From Laetiporus sulphureus 93-53 (Eukaryota; Basidiomycota; Agaricomycetes; Polyporales; Laetiporaceae): a stretch of DNA of 64,000 bases. Made by a program: the position numbers and the translations under genes. Below are positions 46,658-58,374 of the stretch, piece after piece. The stretch is from NCBI RefSeq assembly GCF_001632365.1, contig NW_024468572.1, positions 3,192-67,191 on the forward strand. Direction: 5' to 3'. A model generated the notes under the pieces. It made no database searches. It was given only the letters and a program-made list of their open reading frames with translations, and was not told the origin of the DNA. Each line of letters starts with the position of its first letter. The stretch's first letter is position 1.

Positions 46658-49600
46658 TTATGATTTAGAATTAAGCAACAACAGAATGCTCAGAATGTTG
46701 AACGAGATTGTATCTCCATGGTCCGTGGCATTCCATAGATTGGTTGTGTGCAGAACAGCTACAAAACTGCATTCGGGCAGCTTCATCTTCACCAAGGGGC
46801 ATGTAGTAGGCACGTCATGCAGTTTGAAAGAAAGCAGCACTTCACGTTTATGCTGTATGCTGGAAGTAGTCAGTGCAGTCAAAGACCGGAACTGAAATGT
46901 GCACACGTGAGCACGAGGAACTAAGAGTGCAAGTGTACTTACTCCTGTCACCAACCATAAGATTGGCAGGCGTGGGCTTTGGAAAAAGAGGTAACACTTC
47001 TGATGATGAAGATGGCATGAACAGTTTAGCTTTTCTGGGAGATGTGGCAGATTCTCCAAGCAGTTTCTTGAGCCTGGCACTATCTGCAAGGAACATTAGA
47101 ACAATAACTTGAAAATGAAGATATGCTCACAGCCAGATGGTATGTTGTTGGAGTCCACATGAGAGATGTGTGTGCTGAATGCAACATTTCCATATGCGTT
47201 GAATTGAACATTCTTGGCCATAGTTCCATCTCCATCTTCAATGTCTCAGCCAAAGAGAACACCATAGAATCCCTGTGCAAGCTCCCATTCTTGGCATATG
47301 GGAACGATGTCAAGCTCCTTGATCTGCATCTCTTCCTTGACTGGAGAGGTAAAAGTATGAGGCTTCATTAGATAGCTTTTTTGCACTATACCAAAGGTCA
47401 TGCAGACAGCCCTTTGAACTGTGTGAGAGAAATAAAGCGAGCTGTGAAGGTTTTGAACCTTGTCTGGGTGAATCTGGCCAGGAATGATGACCTGCTCAGG
47501 CCCATTCAGCTGTGGTAATCAGCTCAATGATACCTCTGAAAGTATATGTGAATCACACAATTGAAACTGATATGGCAGAAGACGTACCGAATGTAAACCA
47601 GAGTTTTGGTGATTCTTAATGCGTCAGTCATTGAAATCGGTGTTAGCATAATGCCGTCTACAAGAACCTTTCTAATGGTAGATGGTCAATAGATAATAAG
47701 TTACAGCATGCGGCGATATCTCACAGAGTATAAGGGATGTTTGCGTAAGTATCCTTCAGCGAATTATTGCACATGGACTGATCGAGCGACACCAGAGGAG
47801 TTTTGTTCCTTTCGACCTCAATGTTCACCCTGCATACTACATTAGCATTGTGTGGAAAATTGGCAGGGTCAGACATATGCCTTGTCTTCACTTTTTTCCT
47901 TATCTATGTGGTCCTTCTGCATAGGTCATTCACTGGAATATGGGTCAGCAGTCCACCCGTGACATAAATTCAAAGACCAACTCCTTGTGGACTGATTGTG
48001 GCTTGATGACCTTCTTGCCAGGCTTGCCAATCTCCCTGAAAGACGGTTTATATTTACCATGGCACAAAGCACAGAGGGTATGTACCTGTCCTTATGTTCA
48101 TCCTTGTCCTCAATTGTGGCCTTAGAAGTGTTGGAAACTCTGTTGACACATGAAGTATGAGACACCATCCTGGAGACATAAACAATCATTGTCTGAGAAC
48201 ACATACACATCACCGCTATGGTGCTGCATGATTTCAGCCTCAAATATGCTGTCATCACTGATCATGTCAGGTCCATCTCCCACAAAAGCAGTGTGGAAAA
48301 TCTCGTACTCGTCATTGACAATGAATTCATTCAGGAGTCATTTTCACTCAAGGTTTCATTGATATTCAGCCTGATGAAAGACATGAATGTCCACATTGAA
48401 GCAGCTCTCCATGGAAAACTTACCATCCATCATCAACATCTTCATGAACTTCCTCTGCTTCATTATCAATGAAGTCCTTGACAAATCGTCTGTTAATTGT
48501 TGGGAAAATGAGTCAAACAATGTATTGATTACATGTAGGAGTTGGATGTACTTCTTCTGCAATGATTGCATGGTAATCCTCTCCATCTCATGGTCCAGCT
48601 GATTTCTCTGATCAGTCAGATTAGCCATGAGGGCAAACATTGGATTCTTACTGTGATGGTACATTATATCTTGCCCATCAATACTATGTTACGGATGATG
48701 TACTCTCTCTGTCTCTGTATAAAGTCAATGGCTGGCTCATCCTCTCCACAGACCTCAGACTCAGAGTCATCATTCTCCTCATTGAAGGAGATGCTGAAAA
48801 AAGGGTAAATATCAGTTCATTATTTATTGAGAAAGTAGACAGCTCCACTTACATCACCACCTTTGACCATTTCTTGGGTGATGGACTGACAGATGAATGA
48901 TCAATCCTGCAGTTCAGAACATGCTGTAGAGACATGTACTTGGCTGACTTGTCCTCAAAGCGGGACCGGCTGTGATCGAGATGGTCAACAAAATGTGTTT
49001 GAAGATATAAAGGTCAGCTCACAATGTCAATCATTTGGTTACACTTCCTAGATGACCACTGCTCTTACCCAGGGTTTGGGTCGTGGGAGTCTCAGGAGGT
49101 GTTGGAATGGGGATCCTAGTGTACGGACGAAAAGTTGATGAGATGACGAAGACAAGTATAACATACACATACTTTTTCTTCAGAGTCAAAGGTGCCGCTC
49201 TCACCACTTGCCTTCCCTTTTCCACCACCATCTCATCCTGGCTGCTGAATGTTCAGATGTGAGCTGTTGTAGGTGTAAACACTCACTCATCATCATGCAG
49301 ATCATGACTGTCTGATCCTTCATTTCCTTTATATGGCAGTTAATGAAAGAGCAGGATAGGAACACCCGAACTCACAATTGAACAGCATGCTGGTTGCTGT
49401 CATTGCTTGTTTCCCTGTTCCTAAAATGTGTCTAAAGCTGTACTTTAAAGGGCTCAAATAGAACACTTACCATTTGGACCTCACACTCCTCAGGGTATGG
49501 CCTCCCATCAACATAGCAACACTAGAACAAGATGAAAGCTCAGCTCACATTGGCTGATGAAGACAAACTCAACATACTATGACTTTTGTGTCATGGGTGT

Positions 49601-49850
49601 CGATCTGCGTAGTGATATGAGAACACGAAATGCTTCACGTTAGTATGTGGAAAACATATGATGCTGACTTGGGGGGTGGAGTAGGTCTGGCAAGATGTCA
49701 GATGCATTCAGCAAACTGGAAAAGCACGTACTCCTTCTCAGAATCAGAGATCAAGATGGTTTCAGCAGAAATGGGGGCCTGTCTCTTGCTCCTCCCAGAA
49801 GCCTTTCCAGCACGTCCACTATAGGCAGTATCAGAACATGAAGGAAGTGA
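46658..49850 (-). CDS. Multi-exon gene of unrecognised family
   Basis: At least ten short exons read on the minus strand and are bounded by GT-AG sites. In order: GKASGRSKRQAPISAETIL-ISDSEKEYV; DTHDTKVI; CCYVDGRPYPEECEVQM; QDEMVVEKGRQVVRAAPLTL; IPIPTPPETPTTQTL; SRFEDKSAKYMSLQHVL; SFNEENDDSESEVCGEDEPA; ALCHGKYKPSFREIGKPGKK; VNIEVERNKTPLVSLDQSM; IRKVLVDGIMLTPISMTDA; a block with QIHPDKVQNLHSSLYFSHTV and KELDIVPICQEWELAQGFYG; LKKLLGESATSPRKAKLFM; VPVFDCTDYF; and, near the end, LPECSFVAV and DHGDTISFNIL. The N-terminal half is low-complexity and acidic, the C-terminal half folded-looking. A conserved-looking Cys pair (CALC) may bind zinc. Frame slips and stops in some exons (TGA in the WELAQGFYGVLFG block) suggest decay. 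Function unknown. Exon limits are only partly resolved. Confidence 0.5.
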
Positions 49851-50760
49851 TGATCTTAATGAAGAAGCACTGAGCAGTGGAGGTCTTTCCTAGAGCCATC
49901 CTGGAGAAGTAGGATAGTGATATTAAGGGTGAGGATGCGACTCCCACTTTATGTGCACTCAACAAAAGTCAGATCAGACAGGAGACATGTTTTCTGACAG
50001 TTGCTCGGTAAATGTTGGGACCAGGTACCGGAAAATGGAGAGAAGCCTCGGAAGGTCATTCAGATGGTATGAAGGTAAAACCTCATTCCTGCTACCTAAA
50101 AATCTGAGCGCATTGGTGAATGTCCTAGCCTGATATCGGAGTTCAAATTAAGGACCAGCTTTTTCTCAGCAGCCCCCTGAATAATAAGAATGTTCAGCTT
50201 CCACTCGCCATAAAGATGAGCATTAGACCATTGCCACTAGACAAATCCAAAGCCGGTTTGAAGTCGACATTTTCAATGTCGACCTTGTCAATGAATCAAA
50301 GTCAGTGAGGGATGGACTAAGCATGATACATATAAATTGCCCATGTGCAGACTGCGGCTTGATCGGAGATGGACTATCAGCACAGTTCAGTAAAATCAAT
50401 CTTGCATGGTTGATTAGACTTTTCAGAGACTAGTCAACCTTTACGGTTTGCATTGCCTAACTGGGCATCTGAATTATAAGGGAGAGTCACCATCAGAGGG
50501 TAGCCCGAACACATTTTACAAGAGTCCAAACTGTCATTCTGAGCAGGCGATCTAAGCCACATAGAGAGAAGTCATTTGAACAAAGAGCGTAATTGGGACT
50601 AGATCTCTGCAGAAAGAACTGGTTGAAGACCAGTACACTGCTAGCTTTGAAGGGTTCAATCAAGTACATCCTCATCTTGTGAGGTAAACACTGCTGCCCT
50701 CCACCATGGCTTTAAAACTCTTGAAAGAAAAGAGAGACATATACAGTTTGTTTTCTATGT
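49851..50760. other. No gene recognised
   Basis: Short open frames only (50-60 codons). No repeat ends or known motifs were seen. Confidence 0.5.
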
Positions 50761-51893
50761 TCACAATGCAACAGAAATGTTGATAGATAGGCAGAGGCTA
50801 CGCTGAAGAAATATATGGATGAATGTTATGCAGAGGTGGAAAACAAGAATCTAGGAGCATTCACAAATGTAAGACCCCCCTAGCTGTAACGAGCTCTGAC
50901 TGAACTTACACCAGGCTCAACTGCTGTGAAAACTCATAAGCCTGTATGAGCTTCAGGCTGAATATGGCAATGGTTATCGAGGAGCTGACTTGACATGGAG
51001 CACAGAGGAATCAATGACTGATGGTGCTGAGGAGGTGGTCTTGTATGTATTGGGTTATGTCTGTGCTAAGGATCTCACTCCCATTGTGAACAACTCTCAG
51101 TATGTGGACTTACAACATTCTGGATGGAAAATGCTCACATTTCATGTTGTGGACTCCCTCGACATATCTTGAATGCCCACTAGGCAGTCACGCTGACTGG
51201 ACTAGGGTTGAAACCTTTCAACGATTACATGTGAGGAGCTTTATCCATACATCAGCTCTGTTTGGAAAACCAGTCAGGTCTTTTTCTGCAACCTTGGCAG
51301 TCTGAGAACTTCATCGACAGCATTACTATGCAATTTAGCAACCAATACTTCACGTCAAAAAGAAATCAGCACAACGGTGCAGCTTTAGCCCTCGCTCAGA
51401 ACGTTGACCCTTTCAGTATTCTTGCTCGTCGTCAGGGTCAAGATTGTTTGCACCTTCAAGACAATCAGGTAGGATACTATGAGTGATGGGTTGATCAGTA
51501 AGTCATCACCTCTCGATTTAGATTGCAACTCAGCGCTGGCAGAGGAATCACAAAGGTTTTTTGAGTAAATCCATCATCCATAAGGCTTGGACATCTCGTC
51601 GAACTGCAGGTGTCATTCTGGGTGATATGCAGTGGGAAGGATACACTGAGGCTGATAAACAAGCTGGTATCAATATGCATAATGGATAGATGCATTGAAC
51701 ATGTATGTGGAAAGTATTCAAAAAAGACCGCCCTATCATCTCTTTCATTTCAGGATTTGTGCCAGAAATTGGCAGAAACAGTCATTGCTGGCAGTACACA
51801 GATTTGAAGGCCACTTAAATGTACTGTTGGTTATGATGTGGATGAGGAGAAGGTTGTCATTGATGAGGCAGAAAACAGCATGAAAAGGCTTTG
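50761..51893 (+). pseudogene. Plus-strand gene remnant, family unknown
   Basis: Coding-like segments: LKKYMDECYAEVENKNLGAF; after a probable intron (GTAAGA...CCAG, about 50,871-50,927), a segment with VVLYVLGYVCAKDLTPIV; FSNQYFTSKRNQHNGAALAL and NVDPFSILARRQGQDCLHLQ; KGFLSKSIIHKAWTSRRTAG; and a C-terminal end VGYDVDEEKVVIDEAENSMK with a TGA at 51,891. Frame changes between segments fit introns in some cases and decay in others. The order and style resemble a hypothetical protein family I believe is widespread in Agaricomycetes, but I cannot name it. No catalytic motif was found. Confidence 0.4.
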
Positions 51894-52276
51894 CATGGAT
51901 TCATCTACATGAAGAGAAAGTCCTGTAGATTAGTGGTTTCTTGTAAAGACCATCATCTCCGCAGGTTTGAAGTGAGGATTTCATATTATGCATGAACAAC
52001 AACAAATGGCCAGGTTCATTTCAGCAACGGAGACATGAACGAAGTACAACAGGCATCTCAAAAATGCGTTAAAGGGAAAACATGTTCCAAAGCTAGCATG
52101 CTTCAATGAATGGTGAAGCTTTGTCATAAATTTAGTGAACATCAATGTCAGATATCATCACATTCAGACAGTACTACATCAGATTGATAGATGCAACATT
52201 TTCCATCAACATCGATGTAACGCTGAGGTCTGAACAATGGGTATGTGTTACCTAATGCTGCACCTGACAGCACACA

Positions 52277-52355
52277 AACAACATCAAATTATGACATGCA
52301 CGTTCATGCAACTAGGCAGATGCATGAACGTGAATGTCATAATTTGGCGTTGTTT
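52277..52355. repeat. Palindrome copy 1
   Basis: Arms of about 34 bp (ATGACATGCACGTTCATGCA and its near-complement) with a 10-base loop. DNA here could form a hairpin. The right arm runs into TTGGCGTTGTTTGGTTC, shared with copy 2. Confidence 0.75.
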
Positions 52356-52895
52356 GGTTCTCAGAAACCGTTTCCAATCATGAAAGCTGATCTGGATGCA
52401 CCACATTGCTTGGAAACATTTTGTTCTCCACAGCTGTAGAGGTGACCTCTCTCATATTTCATATCAGAGAGTTCTGCTTCCTCCCATCATGACTCCTCCA
52501 TTGCGTGTTATGAAACAGAAACCAGGTGGAACCCCCAACCACAATATATTACTCACCATCTGTTTTCGTTCTGGAAAATGATATCCTCCATGCTCTTGAT
52601 GTCAATGCAGAGCAAAGATGATTGTATGATGAAGAACAATGGTTGTCACACTCAGCAGCAGCATTGACTTGAAGATGGAATGATGTGACCAGGACAGAAG
52701 CAGGTGAGTTTAAAGACAGTTCAGAATTTTGTTTGGGTATCAATTGAAAGGTGCTGTCAGCTTTGTCTGATAGCAAGAGGCAACCTGGGATGCTGTCAAA
52801 GATGGGTGAGCCATGAACATGTCATCAGCTCATGTGCTAACTGCTCTCATGTTTCCTTCACAAGCAACCATGCCCTGGAGTCGAAAAAATGCACA

Positions 52896-52974
52896 AATAA
52901 AGCCAAAGTATGATGTGCGTGTTCGTGCAACTAGCTAGTTGCACGAATGCAAATGTCATAAGTTGGTATTGTTT
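52896..52974. repeat. Palindrome copy 2
   Basis: Same structure about 620 bp further on, with the centre GTGCAACTAGCTAGTTGCAC being a perfect palindrome. The right arm continues TTGGTATTGTTTGGTTAC, as in copy 1. It may be a short foldback transposon. Confidence 0.75.
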
Positions 52975-53245
52975 GGTTACTGCAAAATGTGCCACCATTC
53001 ATTGTCGCCATTGATGCATGTCTCGGATAATGTGATGGTGATGAATGGTCGGGAAATGGTCCTTTGCATATGGTTTTGGACATGTCATGATATAAAGGTA
53101 CATTTAAATAACATCTCTTATTACCTCTCAAGGACGTTGCGAGGTCAATTTGACCAATAACCATCAGATCGCTTAAATCTGAGTCCACAACATATCGCAA
53201 TCTGGTGGCCATGTGCCCTGAACTGCTTCACTCTGTCACTGCTTA

Positions 53246-55290
53246 ATGTATCATCGCACGCTCACATTGACTATGGATGATTTATCAGCTCACCGATCAC
53301 TCGAGCCCCTCCATATCCTGAGCAGAAATGAGTTCCTTTCCAAACTTTATCAATATGAAGGCGTTCATCCTCTCTGTCCTGTCGGCATTCCTCATGGAAG
53401 AATGATCATCGTTTTGGTGGATGGATCAGATGAAGGAAAGAAGAAAGAGTTGGAAAGGGTGAAGGAGTTGGAAATACCGCTCGGGAAGCTGGAGGACATG
53501 GATAGGAGACATCCAGGTGCACCAGAAAATGGTGCTAAATGTCATGGAGGAAACTTACATGTACTGCAGGTTATTTTCAAATGGGACCTGGCACATAGAT
53601 CATGAGCAGGGACCGTGATGGACAAGGAGACCCTCTAGATGATGCCATTATCACATTTGTGCCTTCGAAGTGCATATCATGACCATGGTGTGCATGAACG
53701 AGACTCAAGTGACTCCTTAGTACCTCGCAAAATGTGGTGCTCTGAGCTGCATTCGAAGAGCAAAGAATGGACATCTTGGGTCCTCGAGAATGCTGCACCA
53801 GAGACATCATGGCATTCAAGCAAGATGTTCATGCAAAACTGATCATTACTGGTATGCGCTGCTATCCTTTTGATTTATTGGTCAAGAAACCTTGCCTGGT
53901 GAATGCACCTGCAGCAAATGGGAAAATATATGATGATGATCCCCACCTATGACTGCAGGAGGGTTTCCTGAAGGTTTTTATTCTTGAATACCTCGATGTT
54001 GACATCTCCACTTACCGATTGACATTCGTAGACCATGTCGGTGTATGTGACAGACCAATTTCTGAAGGAGGCACCATCGGAGATGGTGAAGAATCTCTAA
54101 GATTATGCTAACATGATCAACACTCCACACATCGGATGTTAGAATAATGTTTTTTTTATGTCATGGCAGTTGAATCTTGCTCCTGCATAAGCCGATGACC
54201 ACGGTAAGTGATGTTTGTATCAAAGTCTCAGGTATCGCATTCAATGGTCATGTTCAGTGAACAATCTGGATAAGTCAATGGGTATCTTTGAAAAAAAAAA
54301 CACCACAACAACTTTGACAGTGTCATCGGAATGTTCTGCATGATGTGTGGCTCAGATTTGCTGTCAGGATATAACAAGGGGCTGTTTTTCTTCCCTGGTC
54401 TAGAGATATACTTCATTCTGATCCCTAGTCACGTGATCTTTTTCACTGGGTGCAGTGACCATGGTGGGAATGGCTCCCATCACTCCTGCCGGAGAGGAGT
54501 CAGCCTGTTGGGCATATAGATTCACCATGATAGGATATCCAACCAGCGCAATCATCGAAGGCTCATCAAAGCATGCTATGGTGGTGCTGTCTATGGCCAC
54601 ATTTTTCAGGTCGAATGAGCTGCTATATATCATGCCAGAGATTACGGGTGTCAAGTAAGACGTCGTATTCTTTTGACAAAGTGTAATTAAGCATTTTTCA
54701 ATCACTTTGAACAGCTCGAACCTTCTCCTCGATGAACACGGCATTCCCCAGAATAGGTCCTGGACCAATCGCTCAAACATAGCTGAAGATGGACAGCTCA
54801 TGATGGATTCTCTTGAACATGTCTCATGGATGGACAGAGTGATCTTGCAACTTGCACATACTCTGTTTTCACAGCTTCCTCTGGCATATGACGTTCAGAT
54901 TAATCTGGATACATTTCTCCACTTGTTCACGATTGCTAATGAACAAAGCAAATGCATGGACCTTCCTGCATGGGATTTGGCTTCAGGGCCTGTGGTACAC
55001 CCACATCATGATGGTGAAGATATCCCAGAAAGCCTGCATTCCTGATGACTGTCAAGGTCTTCCATTTGAGAATGCGTACTTGGGGAGTTTTACCAGAAAA
55101 TGGCTCATCACATCCCTACAGTATCTGCAACGTACACCGGGTTACCTGTTAAACCCGTGTATCAGAGCAAGAAAGGTACAGAGACATTTCTCTGCTCTCA
55201 ATTTATATTGACAATTGTCATGTAGGACTAAAACGATTGCTAGATGGAGAGGAACTCACAAAGGAGGAAAGTAGGCAACAAAAAAAAGTG
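53246..55290 (+). CDS. Multi-exon gene, family unknown
   Basis: Long coding-like blocks on the plus strand, in order: LHILSRNEFLSKLYQYEGVH, PHGRMIIVLVDGSDEGKKKE and ELEIPLGKLEDMDRRHPGAP; ISRDRDGQGDPLDDAIITFV; CYPFDLLVKKPCLVNAPA and LKVFILEYLDVDISTYRLTF; PAGEESACWAYRFTMIGYPT and FFRSNELLYIMPEITGV; a 60-nt intron (54,655-54,714; GTAAGA...ACAG); IPQNRSWTNRSNIAEDGQLM, RVILQLAHTLFSQLPLAYDV and MDLPAWDLA; DDCQGLPFENAYLGSF and SLQYLQRTPGYLLNPCI; LKRLLDGEELTKEE. The later blocks are free of stops, the earlier ones less so. No known domain. It has the look of a conserved fungal hypothetical protein. Exon ends before 54,400 are not resolved, so coordinates are approximate. Confidence 0.5.
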
Positions 55291-55310
55291 CGAGTGTTGC
55301 TTGTGGTTCT

Positions 55311-55694
55311 TTGCTTCTTTCATGTTTCCAAAAAACTGATCCAGCATTAAAGACACAGGTGGTGATGCAATCATCAATGAGCTCGACAGTGACAGTTCCC
55401 ATGGCATTTCAAAACCCGGACTATATGCTAGGTGTCACCTCTCTTTGCAACAATGAGCTCGGCAGACCTGCTAGCATGCGATTGACACCTGTTCCTTCAG
55501 AGGACGAAGAGCGAGACGATGACATCTATATGATAGAGGATGGTCACAGCTATGCAGAGTTTGCTCTCAATGGTGATGGCATGAATGATACATTGAACTC
55601 TGTTATTCCAAGCATTGAAACAGGAGACCATGATGGATGTGCAAATCCAGAGAATGGACGGGATTTTGGCTCATCTTGCCAGTGTATTTTTTGA
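55311..55694 (+). CDS. Acidic ORF, possible 3' exon
   Basis: A 127-codon frame with an acidic segment (EDEERDDDIYMIED). It follows the gene ending near 55,290 and may be its C-terminal exon or a separate small gene. It ends with a Cys pair (CQCIF). No family recognised. Confidence 0.3.
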   Translation: MLLSCFQKTDPALKTQVVMQSSMSSTVTVPMAFQNPDYMLGVTSLCNNELGRPASMRLTPVPSEDEERDDDIYMIEDGHSYAEFALNGDGMNDTLNSVIPSIETGDHDGCANPENGRDFGSSCQCIF

Positions 55695-56141
55695 AGCCAA
55701 TCATCACCACAATCTGAGGAGCTGAATGGACACTGCAATGGGGAAGAGAGGAACCCCACTTCTGACAGTTCTGCACTTGGTCAGGCAAAGACTTTCAAGT
55801 TTTAACAAATTGTGGACGCACTGCCTAATGATGTGGATGAAAGCTGTCTGGATGTGTTCATGAATGAGGATGAAGATGGTTATATGGATGGGCATCGAAG
55901 ACCACATATATCTCGACCTGTAGCAATGCAAAGACCATACAATTATAAGCAGCAGTGTATACGCATCACATTCGATCTGTACATTTACTTTTCATTCTCC
56001 AGGAAAACACTTTCTAGAGTCTCTCGCTATGGTGAAATGCATCGAACTGCAAGCACAATTTGACCGGGTGTTGCTCGCTCATGAGGTTGAAGAAGGTGAG
56101 TGAGCTCTACATGGTTATACTGCTGCTTGAGTGTTCTCGAA
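55695..56141. other. No gene recognised
   Basis: Short frames only. One acidic plus-strand frame (55,812-56,063) has no recognised motif. Confidence 0.4.
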
Positions 56142-56423
56142 TCATGGTAAAAGTGCTTGGGCATGTGACATCACCATATTTAGATGGAGTGCGGGCTCAG
56201 GCACAATGCATAACATCATGTGCAGCAGAGGCGAGCATGGGTGGTGGCGCGGACTTGGTGTGGACATGCTTCTGCAACAGGCCTTCAGCTTGCATGCTCC
56301 AGATGCATTTTCGAGCAGGTGCAGGCTCTTCAATTTGCCATGTGGGGTGATGCATATCCGGGTCAAGGTCCACGGGCAGCAGGCTGTTGTTCAGGTTGGC
56401 TGGGCTTTACAGTGGCCAGCCCA

Positions 56424-56909
56424 TCAGGATGGTGAGGCCAGATGATGATCCAGGGATACCGATATATGTAGATGTGGCTGGGAGGAATCAGCTGTCGGTA
56501 AGGGGTAAGGGCACCTGGGTATAGACTTATGCCATGGTGTTGGTGAATCATTCTTGAACCTGAGGTAACATAGCATGTGTGACTTGGCACACTTCTGGCA
56601 TGTGTGGTCACAGGCGTCCCACCAGCATGGAATGCCCTCCTTTGTGCATGCATCACAGGGCTCATCTGCACACCATATTTCAGTGTACTGCATGGTCAGA
56701 GTCCTGGTCAAGAGCTCAATGAGCACGTGTTCACATGTGGACCCTTGCACAATGGGAATGGCAGACAGATGAGCAGCATGGGGCAGGCATGTCTGTGATT
56801 CCATGACAGGGGCCAAATCATGGAGATGCACTGAGGAGCTCGCTGTGGTGGTTGTCCCAGCATCCAGCATCACCATGGTTGAGCGCAGTGTGTGAGCTGC
56901 CATGCTCAA
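56424..56909 (-). pseudogene. Antisense ORF with Zn2Cys6-like cysteines
   Basis: A 161-codon minus-strand frame. Cysteines at residues 85, 88, 95, 104, 107 and 114 give CX2CX6C, eight residues, CX2CX6C. This is the spacing of the fungal Zn(II)2Cys6 cluster (about 56,568-56,657); extra Cys at 80 and 100. The basic residues usual in DNA-binding Zn2Cys6 fingers are sparse (TKEGIP, AKSHML), so DNA binding is uncertain. Reading on upstream (57,100-58,000, minus) gives more protein-like sequence with stops (YSMTIDQLQGLVQDAKSL, MATANEHAFLHGIEL, MFYQPDQYDMVWCNFTRLYM). It lies directly left of a gypsy LTR (58,375), the same place the antisense ORF of element A holds relative to the LTR at 14,284. No sequence similarity to that ORF was seen. 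Confidence 0.5.
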
Positions 56910-57138
56910 TGGGGCAGCTGCTCAGAGTGGATGCTGCACGCAGATCGAACCCAGAAATTCATGCAGGTGGTGGACAAAATGGGAATGGACAGTCAGATGT
57001 GGGTGTGATGGTAGTGACAGAGTGATGGGGCTCAATGAAATGATGTGGGCAACAGGGAGGAATGAGGGGTGCAGCTCAGGGCTGCCTCAGATCAACAGGC
57101 CCTCAGTTAGCAGGCTGTGCATGTGGGGGACAGGCTTC

Positions 57139-58000
57139 TCACTGGTGGATGGCCTGAGTATAGGTTGAGGCACCTAAATGGGAATGCACCTGCTTCTGAT
57201 GGGCTGCCAGCCAAGCAGGGTGAGGCACCAGCCTGTCAAACCTCCCTTGTGATGGAGTGACAATGGCCACCTGTGGCGTGACTGCTGATGAGGGGCCAGG
57301 GTCAGGATGGATGCACTGTACATGCAGCACTGCTGACTGAGGATGGGCAGCAGCTGAGATTCTTTCAGCTGAAGTGGCAGGTTGGGCAGCAATGTGACAG
57401 GGTGGCAGCATGTACAATCTCGTGAAGTTGCACCAGACCATGTCGTACTGGTCAGGCTGGTAAAACATCCACCCTCAGTACTGGTCAGGCTGGTAGAACA
57501 TCTGCCCTCAGTACTCGACAATGTGGTGGGGGGCATTTGTCGAGAGCTCGATACCGTGCAGAAAGGCATGTTCATTTGCGGTGGCCATCAGGCCCATCTT
57601 ATTCAGATGCATGAGAGCTCAGGTGAGTGACTTGGCATCCTGCACCAGACCCTGCAGCTGATCGATGGTCATGGAATACATGACCTCGATGCTGCACCAT
57701 GTCCACGGCAGGGGCATTTGGGACACCTCCATGACCTGTTCGATGAATCACAGCTGCACCTGCATGGCTTAGTGAGTAAGTCTGTCTATCTTCATGTCAG
57801 TGTGGGGAGGACATATGATTAATGGCCTGAGACAGTCTGTAACCTCCCACCACTCCCCGAGGGCCTCATTGGATAGCAGTGCCTTTCACTTGAGGAACGA
57901 GCAGTACTTTAGGCAGATGTCATCAGAGATGCACTTGAAGGCATTGAAAAGGCACTGGTGGGTGGTGTTGGCAATTGTGATAGTGATGGTGGACATATTG
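57139..58000 (-). pseudogene. Decayed upstream part of the antisense gene
   Basis: Minus-strand frame with single stops: CLFNAFKCISDDICLKYCSF, WTWCSIEVMYSMTIDQLQGL, MATANEHAFLHGIEL, then VWCNFTRLYMLPPCHIAAQP and an Ala/Pro/His-rich linker leading towards the Zn2Cys6-like ORF. A 33-bp tandem duplication (ACTGGTCAGGCTGGTA..., 57,446-57,512) repeats the YQPDQY codons. No family recognised. Confidence 0.4.
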
Positions 58001-58374
58001 GTACAGGGACAGAGTGTTTGTGGAGTGGATAGGGGGAGATGGTGGAGAGGATGAATGAGAAGTTAGATGCAAAGTGGCACATTGCGCTTCATGTTCTATG
58101 GAGTGTGAGTACATGAATCTGTCATGTGCTCTATGATGCAAAGCTTCTATGGCTCATGTGATTCCATGCATGCACAATACCCACAAATGGCAGCACCTTG
58201 CCATGGGCTGGGTTCCCTTCTGATGCTTCTTTGAGTCATCCTTCTGTGCCAGTGCCTGACCTGATCAGGTGACACACCCCTTGGGAATCAGCTATGTGGC
58301 CGGTGGTGCTCAATGTTGTGTTGTGTCTTTTCTAGTGTTGACCGTGGATGGTCGATATTTGAGTCTGGAGGGGA

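Larger units (their letters stand above)
51894..53245. other. Stretch with two palindromes, no gene recognised
   Basis: Apart from the two palindromes nothing is recognised. Open frames are under 95 codons on either strand and without motifs. Confidence 0.45.

Noticed and set aside
46658..55290. TET/JBP oxygenase gene associated with the KDZ element
   Set aside because: Such genes are known with fungal KDZ elements, so I looked for the HxD...H iron-binding pattern. None was seen in the readable exons, and these genes lie outside the KDZ inverted repeats.
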